From assembly GCA_016124945.1 (NCBI GenBank), contig WGMT01000065.1, positions 62,001 to 126,000 on the forward strand: a stretch of DNA of 64,000 nucleotides, in the 5' to 3' direction. This DNA comes from a bacterium. Lineage in GTDB: Bacteria > Chloroflexota > Anaerolineae > Caldilineales > Caldilineaceae. The notes under the pieces are model-generated. The model saw nothing but the letters and a program-made list of their open reading frames with translations, was not told the DNA's origin and made no database searches. Below, one piece after another: positions 56,996-64,000 of the stretch; the first letter of the stretch is position 1; every line of letters starts with the position of its first letter. Made by a program: the position numbers and the translations under genes.

Positions 56996-58351
56996 ATGAA
57001 ACGTTGGCGAATCTTTCTAACAGTCGGGCTAAGTGCAGTTGTATTGGTGGCGGTAGGCGGATTTTGGCTGATGCAGCCCGACCGCATGCCCATGAACGCC
57101 GTCCTAGCGGCGGACGGTGAAACCCTCTCCGCTGCACAACAAGCAAGTGGCGTGGCCCAGGAACCGATTCAACTGGTCACCCGCAACAATGGACAGATCG
57201 AAGTCGACGGGCGCGTGGTGCCTGCCGTCCGCTCTGAACTGAGCATGCCGGTGAGCGGAGTTGTGGCTGAGTTGCTCGTCTCCGAAGGAGACAGCGTTAA
57301 GGCCGGGCAACCACTGCTACGTCTACGTTCACAGCAGCAGACCATTGCCGTCACCCAGGCCGCCGCACAATTGCGCCAATCTGAAGCGCGCCTTGCCGAA
57401 CTCAGTGCAGGCGCCCGTTCCGAGGACTTACAAACCGCGCTGGCAGGCCTGGTTGCTGCACAAGCGCGACTGGCCCGCCTCGAAGAGACCGGCCCCAAAG
57501 ACATCGCCGCCGCCGAAGCCAATCTGGCCGCGGCTCAGGCCAGCCTCCAGCGTGTCTTCGAGGGTGCAGGCGAACAGCTCATCATCGCCGCCCGCGCCGA
57601 CCTGGCCAACGCCGAAGCGCTACGTTCTCAGGCCCAGGCCGCCTATGACCGTGTCAGAGATCGCGCCGACGTAGGTATGTTGCCCGAATCGGTGCAGCTT
57701 CAGCAGGCCACCAACGCCTACAACGCCGCCCTCGCCCGGCTTGAAAACCTGCAAAGTGGGGCAGCAGCGTCAGATGTCAACGCCGCCACTGCCCAGGTGC
57801 GCCGGGCGCAGGCACAACTCGAAGCATTGCGCGTTGCCTTCCCCAGCGACGTGATTGTGGCCAAATCTGACGTCCAACGGGCGCAGGCGCAGTTCGAGCT
57901 GCTCTCTGCAGGCAACCGCGCCGAGACCATTGCCGTATTCGAGGCCGAAGTCGCTCTGGCCCAAGCCCGGTTGGAGCAAGCCCAGGCTGTGCTGGCCGAC
58001 GCAGAACTACGTGCACCTTTTGCCGGCACTGTGGCGGCACTCAACGTCGCCGTCGGTGAACAGGCTACAGCGGGCGTCCCTGTGCTGCAACTAGCCGATC
58101 TCTCTCGCTGGCAGATCGAAACCGAAGATCTCACCGAACTCAGCGTGGTGGACATCGCCGAGGGGGCCGACGTGCGCATCGTCTTCGATGCCATCCCCGG
58201 CCTGGAAAAGAGCGGCAAAGTGATGCGTGTGCGCCCCATCGGTGAAGATCGCCGCGGCGACATTGTCTACACCGTGATTGTGGATCCCAACGATCAGGAT
58301 ACCCGTCTGCTCTGGAACATGACAGCCGTGGTCAGCATCTCAGCGAAATGA
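56996..58351 (+). CDS. HlyD-family membrane fusion protein of an ABC exporter
   Basis: 451 aa. One N-terminal membrane helix (FLTVGLSAVVLVAVGGFWLM) is followed by a biotinyl-lipoyl half motif (GVVAELLVSEGDSVKAGQPLL), a long Ala/Gln/Glu-rich coiled coil (about residues 115-330), the second lipoyl half (LRAPFAGTVAALNVAVGEQ) and beta-barrel domains. It would link the inner-membrane transporter to the outside. ATG 56996 with GGGGAGG is chosen over an upstream frame that begins inside the MITE. Confidence 0.87.
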   Translation: MKRWRIFLTVGLSAVVLVAVGGFWLMQPDRMPMNAVLAADGETLSAAQQASGVAQEPIQLVTRNNGQIEVDGRVVPAVRSELSMPVSGVVAELLVSEGDSVKAGQPLLRLRSQQQTIAVTQAAAQLRQSEARLAELSAGARSEDLQTALAGLVAAQARLARLEETGPKDIAAAEANLAAAQASLQRVFEGAGEQLIIAARADLANAEALRSQAQAAYDRVRDRADVGMLPESVQLQQATNAYNAALARLENLQSGAAASDVNAATAQVRRAQAQLEALRVAFPSDVIVAKSDVQRAQAQFELLSAGNRAETIAVFEAEVALAQARLEQAQAVLADAELRAPFAGTVAALNVAVGEQATAGVPVLQLADLSRWQIETEDLTELSVVDIAEGADVRIVFDAIPGLEKSGKVMRVRPIGEDRRGDIVYTVIVDPNDQDTRLLWNMTAVVSISAK

Positions 58352-58364
58352 ACAAAGAGACAAA

Positions 58365-59549
58365 ATGATGGCCTTCTACCTGGCATTCAAGGAAATTTGG
58401 TACAACAAAGGGCGTTTTCTCTTGATCGCCATGATCGTGGCCCTGATCACCACCCTCGTCCTCTTTATTGCGGCGTTGGGAGAAGGACTTGGCGGTGGGA
58501 ATCGCGAATATCTGGAGAAACTCAACGGCGAACTCATTGTTTACCAGGAAAAAGTGGACCTTGCCATTAACGCCAGCCGCATCGGCCGCTCCACAGTCGC
58601 CGAAATCCGCCGAGTCCCTGGCGTGGTGGACTTGGGGCAGATCGCCTTTAGCAGAGCCACCCTTGTCTTTGACAGCGAAGACGGCGGCACCGATTTTATC
58701 ACCGGTGTGGAACCGTTCGATGTGTCTCTGATTGGCGTGGAACCAGGTCGCCCAGGCGAACCGCCTGCATTCGAGGGGCGTAGCCTGGGCCGAGATCGGG
58801 CCGACGAAGTAATACTCGATCGCAATGCAGCACTGCGCTCGGGCCTCAAAGTAGGTGATCCTGTCACCATCAAAGCCATCCAGGGCACCGACGAGGAATT
58901 TTACACCCTCACCGTCGTAGGCATCAGCGACGGTCGCCAATACTCGGTGGCCCCGTCAGCATTCCTACCCTTCCTCACCTGGGAAAAGGTGCGCCCACAA
59001 GGTGAAGGAGACTCAGCACGCGGCGAACTCATCTCCAACGTGGTGGCTGTGCAGATCGCCGATCCCAGCCGCATAGACGAGATGAAGCAGGCCATCGAAG
59101 CCAGCGTTCGCCGTGTGGAGGTGGCCGACCGCAAAACCGCCTACGAAGCGACGCCGGGGTATGCGGCACAGCAGAGCACGCTTAACACACAGCGCTACTT
59201 TACCCTCTTCATCGGGATTCTGGTGGTGGGCGGTTTCTTCCAGATTCAAACGCTGCAAAAGGTGGCGCAGATCGGAATGCTTAAGGCTATCGGCACACCG
59301 AACGTCACCGTCGCCATTGCGTCGGCCACCCAGATCATTGCCATCAACGCGCTGGGTGTGCTCCTCGGTACACTGGGATCGTTCGCGCTATCGCTCACCT
59401 TTCCACCCACATTGCCCATCGTCTTCACCGGCGATTCGGCGGTGGCGGCCATTACGCTGCTCATGGTGGTCGGCCCGATTGGGGGTCTTGTTTCGGTGTG
59501 GCTGCTGCTGCGCGTGGAACCGTTGACGGCGCTTGGACTGGCACAGTAA
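58365..59549 (+). CDS. FtsX/MacB-like ABC exporter permease
   Basis: 394 aa. One N-terminal helix (FLLIAMIVALITTLVLFIAAL), a large external domain (about residues 45-265) and three C-terminal helices (FTLFIGILVVGGFFQIQTL; ASATQIIAINALGVLLGTL; AAITLLMVVGPIGGLVSVWLL). This is the MacB/DevC layout, in which the permease works by a molecular-bellows motion rather than a channel. It follows the membrane fusion gene by 13 nt and precedes the ATPase gene. Confidence 0.87.
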   Translation: MMAFYLAFKEIWYNKGRFLLIAMIVALITTLVLFIAALGEGLGGGNREYLEKLNGELIVYQEKVDLAINASRIGRSTVAEIRRVPGVVDLGQIAFSRATLVFDSEDGGTDFITGVEPFDVSLIGVEPGRPGEPPAFEGRSLGRDRADEVILDRNAALRSGLKVGDPVTIKAIQGTDEEFYTLTVVGISDGRQYSVAPSAFLPFLTWEKVRPQGEGDSARGELISNVVAVQIADPSRIDEMKQAIEASVRRVEVADRKTAYEATPGYAAQQSTLNTQRYFTLFIGILVVGGFFQIQTLQKVAQIGMLKAIGTPNVTVAIASATQIIAINALGVLLGTLGSFALSLTFPPTLPIVFTGDSAVAAITLLMVVGPIGGLVSVWLLLRVEPLTALGLAQ

Positions 59550-59554
59550 CAGAA

Positions 59555-59620
59555 GTGATTGAGTGATTAGGAGATTCAGGATCGTGTTGAGCAATAGAAT
59601 CGCTCAATCGCCTAATCTCT
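59555..59620. repeat. Degenerate octamer-word hairpin
   Basis: gtgattga gtgattag gagattca faces gaatcgctcaatcgcctaatctc. It is a less perfect relative of the hairpins at 42.5 and 55.9 kb, in the gap between permease and ATPase genes. Confidence 0.65.
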
Positions 59621-59676
59621 AGGGTCTTTCCAAACAGTACATCTTTACAGCGCAGTTTCTTTGAGGAATACGTAAC

Positions 59677-60399
59677 ATGACCGCCGTACTCGAAGCACGT
59701 TCGGTTTCGAAAATTTATGATTTGGGCGATGCCCAGGTTAAGGCAGTGGACGATGTTTCGTTCTCGGTCAACGCCGGGGAGTTTGTGGCGTTGGTCGGGC
59801 CCAGCGGATCAGGCAAAACGAGCATGCTGGCTATGCTGGCCGGCCTGCTTACCCCCACCCTTGGGAACATTTTCATTGACGGCGAAGATCTCTTCGGTAT
59901 GTCCGATGCCAGACGCACCCGTTTTCGGGCCAAGGCGATTGGCTTCACCTTCCAGTTCAACAACCTGGTGCCCTACCTCAACGCCGTGGAAAATGTGGAG
60001 TTGATGCTGCGCATGAACGGGCGCAACGGCAAGGCAGGACGAGAGCGTTCCAAGGATCTGCTGACCCGGCTAGGGCTGGGCGAACGGCTACACAATCACC
60101 CGTCGCAACTTTCGGGTGGGCAGCAGCAGCGTGTCGCCATTGCCCGCGCCCTGATCCACGAGCCGAGCGTCGTCCTCGCCGATGAACCCACAGCCAGCCT
60201 CGACACCGAGCGTGCCTTCCAGGTAGTCGAGACCTTTGCCTCGCTTGTCCACGAGCAGCAACGCGCCGGCATTATGGTCACCCATGACTTGCGCATGTGC
60301 CGTCACGTAGACAAAGTGATCCAGATGCAAGACGGCGTGATCCGCAACATCATCACCAACCGGGCAGAGATCGACGCCCTGGCAGAGATGATCCACTAG
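59677..60399 (+). CDS. ABC transporter ATPase (MacB/LolD type)
   Basis: 240 aa. Walker A GPSGSGKTSML, Q-loop FQFNNLVPYL, ABC signature LSGGQQQRVAIARAL, Walker B VVLADEPTASLD and the switch histidine in IMVTHD. It powers the permease encoded just upstream. Together with TetR and the membrane fusion protein it makes a complete efflux module, with no outer-membrane channel gene, which is reasonable for a monoderm-like Chloroflexi envelope. Confidence 0.92.
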   Translation: MTAVLEARSVSKIYDLGDAQVKAVDDVSFSVNAGEFVALVGPSGSGKTSMLAMLAGLLTPTLGNIFIDGEDLFGMSDARRTRFRAKAIGFTFQFNNLVPYLNAVENVELMLRMNGRNGKAGRERSKDLLTRLGLGERLHNHPSQLSGGQQQRVAIARALIHEPSVVLADEPTASLDTERAFQVVETFASLVHEQQRAGIMVTHDLRMCRHVDKVIQMQDGVIRNIITNRAEIDALAEMIH

Positions 60400-60557
60400 A
60401 ACTTGTTACAACACCACAACCAATTTGTTAAGAACTCTAAACCGACTGCGTAACAGAACTTCCATAAGTTCTTGCCCTTCTCGCCTAAAGTAGCTGAGTC
60501 TTCGCAAGCGAAGATGCAAAATATTCAACCAGACACAAGAAAAGAGTAAGAACAAGT

Positions 60558-61358
60558 ATGTTACGCAAAGCAGTATTGCCAATAATTCTGGTTTTGATGA
60601 TGGCTATGTTGGTTGCCTGCGCACCTGAAAGTGAAGCGCCGGCAGCAGAACCGACCAGCGCTCCCCAGGCTGCGGAAGTTGCAGCCGAGCCGACCGCTGA
60701 ACCTGCTGCAGAAGCTGAGGCAGAACCGACCGCCGAAGCAACTGAAGAAGCCACTGAAGAAGCTGAGGCAGAACCGACCGCCGAAGCCACTGAAGAAGCC
60801 ACTGAAGAAGCCGCAGCAGATGGCGAAACCGCCGTTTACGCAGTAGACACAGCGGCCAGTGTGGTTGAATGGTATGGTTTCAAGCCCGTCGGTGGTTCAG
60901 AAGCGGGTACCGTCAACATTGCAAGTGGCGAAATGAGCTTTGCCGGTGACCAGTTTGTGGCAGGTTCATTTGTCATCGATATGACCTCCATCGATACCAA
61001 CACCCAGAGTGGCGGTATGGCGGAACAGTTGCTAGGCCACCTCAACTCCGATGACTTCTTTGGCGTGGAGACCTACCCTACCGCCACCCTCATGATCAAG
61101 TCGGCCACACCCACCGACGTGGAGAATCAGTACACCGTCGTCGGTGACCTGACAATCAAATCCATCACCAACGAGATTGAATTTGTCACCGATGTTGTGG
61201 TGGGCGAAGGCACAATGACTGCAACGTCGGAGCTTATCGTCAATCGCGCTGACTTCGATGTGCGCTACGGTTCAGGCACCTTCTTCAGTAACCTGGGCAA
61301 CGACCTCATCAGCGACGACATGGAAATGACCGTCACTCTGGTGGCCAACCAGAATTAA
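60558..61358 (+). CDS. YceI-domain lipoprotein
   Basis: 266 aa. Lipobox ILVLMMAMLVACA, then a spacer of repeated EPTAEATEEATEEAEA words (residues about 25-90), then a YceI lipocalin-like barrel from YAVDTAASVVEWYG to the end (SGEMSFAG, GSFVIDMTSID, VVGDLTIKSI, FDVRYGSG). YceI proteins bind isoprenoid-type lipids such as ubiquinone precursors. The spacer resembles that of the rhodanese lipoprotein at 40.7 kb, a common style of surface lipoprotein in this genome. Confidence 0.88.
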   Translation: MLRKAVLPIILVLMMAMLVACAPESEAPAAEPTSAPQAAEVAAEPTAEPAAEAEAEPTAEATEEATEEAEAEPTAEATEEATEEAAADGETAVYAVDTAASVVEWYGFKPVGGSEAGTVNIASGEMSFAGDQFVAGSFVIDMTSIDTNTQSGGMAEQLLGHLNSDDFFGVETYPTATLMIKSATPTDVENQYTVVGDLTIKSITNEIEFVTDVVVGEGTMTATSELIVNRADFDVRYGSGTFFSNLGNDLISDDMEMTVTLVANQN

Positions 61359-61384
61359 GATTTTCTATTCACTATCGTTGCGCC

Positions 61385-61419
61385 AAAACCCGCCAGGTCT
61401 TAGTGACCTGGCGGGTTTT
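61385..61419 (+). terminator. Terminator after the YceI gene
   Basis: AAAACCCGCCAGGTC, loop ttagt, and its perfect complement ending in TTTT. The core is nearly the same as that of the terminator at 2429. Confidence 0.9.
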
Positions 61420-61471
61420 CTGATCAACTTGCCCAACGTTTCCTGTACGAAATTTAGATTTTTCCGCACTT

Positions 61472-61500
61472 TTGGACAAATGGTCTGACAAATATACTGA
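61472..61500 (+). promoter_or_regulatory. Sigma-70-type promoter for ppdK
   Basis: TTGGAC and TATACT with the ideal 17-nt spacing, 82 nt before the ATG. Confidence 0.65.
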
Positions 61501-61582
61501 ATCGTGATAAAATTCACCATAGCGGTAGTCATTGTCGAAGTTGTGTCCCCTCATTTCCCCAACCAATGTCCGGAGTGAAGCT

Positions 61583-64000
61583 ATGAGCCAATTCAACCGT
61601 GATCACAAGTGGGTCTATCTTTTTGCAGAAGGCAACGGACGTATGAAGGAGTTGCTTGGCGGCAAGGGTGCAGGCGTCGCCGAGATGACACAGGCAGGCA
61701 TCCCCGTACCGCCGGGCTTTACCATCACCACCGAAGCGTGCAACGCCTACTATGCCTATGATCGCCAATTTCCTGAAGGGATGTGGACACAGAGCAACCT
61801 TGCCCTGCGCAGCGTGGAGGCAGAGACGGGCAAACATTTCGGCGATCCAGCCAATCCGCTGCTGGTCTCTGTGCGCTCGGGTTCGGCCATCTCGATGCCC
61901 GGCATGATGGACACGGTGCTCAACCTCGGCCTCAACGACGAGACGGTAGAAGGGCTGGCCCAACTCACCGGCGACCGTCGCTTCGCCCTCGACGCCTACC
62001 GCCGCTTCATTTCCATGTTCGGCCATATTGTGATGGGTGTAGAAGGCGAAAAGTTTGATCGTGTACTCTCGCGTGTCAAGGCGCGCACTCCCGGCGGCCA
62101 GGACACCGACCTCACCGAAGCAGATTTGAGCGAGGTGATCGAATCTTACAAGCGCATCATCTTCGCCGAACGCCACGGTGAAGAATTCCCCCAGAACCCA
62201 CACGATCAACTGCGCATGGCCATTTCTGCCGTCTTCGATTCGTGGATGGGGCGGCGCGCTGTCGACTACCGGCGCATCCACCGCATCGCCGACGATCTAG
62301 GCACCGCCGTCAACGTGCAGGCCATGGTCTTTGGCAATCTGGGCTGGGACAGCGGCACCGGCGTCGCCTTTACCCGCAACCCGTCTACAGGCGAGGCTAT
62401 TCTTTACGGCGAGTACCTACTCAACGCCCAGGGTGAAGACGTGGTGGCAGGTATCCGCACGCCCAAGGCCATTGCCACCCTGGCCGAGGAACTGCCCGAC
62501 GTTGCCGTACAACTGCAAGAGATCGTACATCGTCTGGAACGTCACTATCGTGACATGCAAGACACCGAGTTCACCATCGAACGGGGCAAGCTGTGGATGC
62601 TGCAAACCCGCAACGGCAAACGCACCGGCGCAGCGGCTGTGCGTACTGCCGTAGAGATGGTGGCCGAAGGACTGATCGACGAGGACACCGCCATCCTGCG
62701 CGTGGAACCGACGCAGCTCGATCAACTGCTCCACCCCATGGTCGACCCCAACGCCGAGGTGACAGTCCTCACCACGGGGCTGCCGGCCAGCCCTGGCGCG
62801 GCGGCGGGTGTTGTCGTCTTCGATCCAGACGAAGGCGAGCAGTTGGCGCAGCGTGCTGACGCGACACCCTACATCCTCGTGCGCGAGGAGACCAGCCCCG
62901 ACGACTTCCACGGCATGGTGGGCGCACAGGCTGTCCTCACGGCGCGGGGTGGCATGACCAGCCACGCCGCCGTTGTGGCCCGTGGCATGGGCAAGGCGTG
63001 TGTGGTTGGGGCCGGCGACATTGAAATCGATGAGGATCAGGGCATCTTCACCGTGGGCGAAGTCAAAGTGCGTAAAGGGGATTGGCTCACTGTAGACGGC
63101 TCCACAGGCCAGGTGCTGCTGGGGCAGGCGCCCACCATCGAGCCGGTCCTCGACCACAATTTCGAGACACTCATGGGCTGGGCCGATGCTCGCCGCCGCC
63201 TACGTGTGCGCGCCAACGCCGACAATGGCCCCGACGCCGAGGTCGCCCGCAACTTTGGCGCTGAGGGGATTGGTCTTTGCCGCACCGAGCACATGTTCTT
63301 CGGCGAAGAACGCCTCGCCGCCATGCGCCAGATGATCCTGGCCGAAGGCCGCGGCGAACGGGAACGTGCCCTGGAAAAGTTGCTACCGCTGCAACGCCAG
63401 GATTTTCTCGAAATCTTCCACGCCATGGAAGGCTTGCCGGTGACCATCCGCCTGCTCGATCCGCCGCTACATGAATTCCTGCCCAATCGCGACGACTTGA
63501 TGGCCGAGATCACCGAGCTGCGCTTCACGATTATGCAGCGCGCCGAAAGCATGGCCCACGTAGCCCAATTGATGGAGCAGATCTGGCAGAAAGAGTCGCT
63601 GTTACGGCAAGCGGATCGGCTGCGCGAGGCGAACCCGATGCTCGGTCACCGCGGCTGCCGGCTGGGGCTTGTCTATCCCGAAGTGACGGAGATGCAGGTA
63701 CGGGCGCTCTTTGAGGCGGCATGTACGGTGAAGGGTGAAGGATTGGCCGTGACACCTGAAATCATGGTGCCGCTGGTCTCCACGCCTGAGGAATTGCGCC
63801 ACCAGGGCGAACTGATCCGCCGTGTGGCCGAAGAAGTGATGGGCGCCTACGGTCTGCGCGTTGACTACACCGTAGGCACCATGATCGAGCTGCCACGCGC
63901 CGCCCTCCTCGCCGACAAGATCGCCCAACACGCCGATTTCTTCAGCTTCGGCACGAATGATCTTACCCAAACCACGCTGGGCATGAGCCGCGACGACAGC
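61583..64000 (+). CDS. ppdK: Pyruvate, phosphate dikinase, 3'-truncated by the window
   Basis: 806 codons are present and the gene runs off the end. Interconverts pyruvate, ATP and phosphate with PEP, AMP and PPi. The N-terminal ATP-grasp part has LLGGKGAGVAEM and SVRSGSAISMPGMMDTVLN. The swivelling domain has the phospho-histidine H461 in GGMTSHAAVVARGMGKACV. The C-terminal barrel shows LCRTEHMFF and FFSFGTNDLTQTTLGMSRDD. GGAG precedes the ATG. It could serve gluconeogenesis or PPi-dependent glycolysis, alongside the polyphosphate glucokinase at 9.4 kb. Confidence 0.95.
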   Translation, partial: MSQFNRDHKWVYLFAEGNGRMKELLGGKGAGVAEMTQAGIPVPPGFTITTEACNAYYAYDRQFPEGMWTQSNLALRSVEAETGKHFGDPANPLLVSVRSGSAISMPGMMDTVLNLGLNDETVEGLAQLTGDRRFALDAYRRFISMFGHIVMGVEGEKFDRVLSRVKARTPGGQDTDLTEADLSEVIESYKRIIFAERHGEEFPQNPHDQLRMAISAVFDSWMGRRAVDYRRIHRIADDLGTAVNVQAMVFGNLGWDSGTGVAFTRNPSTGEAILYGEYLLNAQGEDVVAGIRTPKAIATLAEELPDVAVQLQEIVHRLERHYRDMQDTEFTIERGKLWMLQTRNGKRTGAAAVRTAVEMVAEGLIDEDTAILRVEPTQLDQLLHPMVDPNAEVTVLTTGLPASPGAAAGVVVFDPDEGEQLAQRADATPYILVREETSPDDFHGMVGAQAVLTARGGMTSHAAVVARGMGKACVVGAGDIEIDEDQGIFTVGEVKVRKGDWLTVDGSTGQVLLGQAPTIEPVLDHNFETLMGWADARRRLRVRANADNGPDAEVARNFGAEGIGLCRTEHMFFGEERLAAMRQMILAEGRGERERALEKLLPLQRQDFLEIFHAMEGLPVTIRLLDPPLHEFLPNRDDLMAEITELRFTIMQRAESMAHVAQLMEQIWQKESLLRQADRLREANPMLGHRGCRLGLVYPEVTEMQVRALFEAACTVKGEGLAVTPEIMVPLVSTPEELRHQGELIRRVAEEVMGAYGLRVDYTVGTMIELPRAALLADKIAQHADFFSFGTNDLTQTTLGMSRDDS

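Overview
The window is 64 kb of moderately GC-rich bacterial chromosome, densely coded on both strands, with frequent ATGA/GTGA/TTGA start-stop overlaps and common GTG and TTG starts. The gene content fits a member of the Chloroflexota, most likely Anaerolineae/Caldilineae-like. The pointers are a Ycf45-type ATPase with an R3H domain, a fused transaldolase/phosphoglucose isomerase, a DUF1257-DUF2997 pair, PII-like DarA next to tmk, low-complexity Glu/Ala/Pro lipoprotein linkers, and secreted proteins ending in a YLP-x-x-x-R tail. The taxonomic call is inference. I saw no rRNA, tRNA, CRISPR array, phage module or complete insertion sequence.

Layout. 0-6.6 kb: R3H ATPase (5' end missing), tmk-darA, a fused aldolase/dehydrogenase probably for L-rhamnose, a DUF1257/DUF2997 operon and an MTAP-like phosphorylase. 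6.8-13.8 kb: central sugar metabolism, with methylglyoxal synthase, a Gfo/Idh/MocA oxidoreductase, two unrelated glucokinases (ATP type and polyphosphate type), fused TAL-PGI and RpiA. 13.8-15.3 kb: a decayed patch with a permease remnant. 15.5-21.4 kb: a minus-strand operon of three sulfatases and an enolase-superfamily dehydratase, suggesting use of sulfated glycans. 21.7-26 kb: a GAF histidine kinase/NarL regulator pair and several small proteins. 26-37 kb: SufB, an S10 peptidase, oxidoreductases, a GluR0-like ligand-gated K+ channel, two GNATs, PlsC and a seven-repeat DUF5666 protein. 37-42.4 kb: an exported molybdoenzyme, its Fe-S subunit and a lipoprotein with four rhodanese domains. 42.6-51.4 kb: a LysM glycosidase, an ATL-FrnE-MOSC operon, a P1 peptidase, a Kelch lipoprotein and a second molybdoenzyme. 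52-55 kb: two different glutamine synthetases. 55-64 kb: a cyclase-family hydrolase, a TetR-controlled three-part ABC exporter, a YceI lipoprotein and pyruvate phosphate dikinase (3' end missing).

The most striking item is the FrnE/DsbA-family gene at 45620-46231 (minus). Its reading frame is intact except for a TGA exactly where the first cysteine of the CPWC active site belongs, followed 17 nt later by a small hairpin. This reads as a selenoprotein with a U-P-W-C motif, although a nonsense mutation cannot be excluded from the sequence alone.

The second theme is repeats. Many gene 3' ends carry hairpins built from tandem 7- or 8-bp words, each locus with its own word but the same architecture. 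Several of these supply the last codons and stop codon of the gene beside them, and one sits in frame inside a molybdoenzyme gene. Long perfect palindromes, about 95-bp palindromic elements and MITE-like elements also occur.
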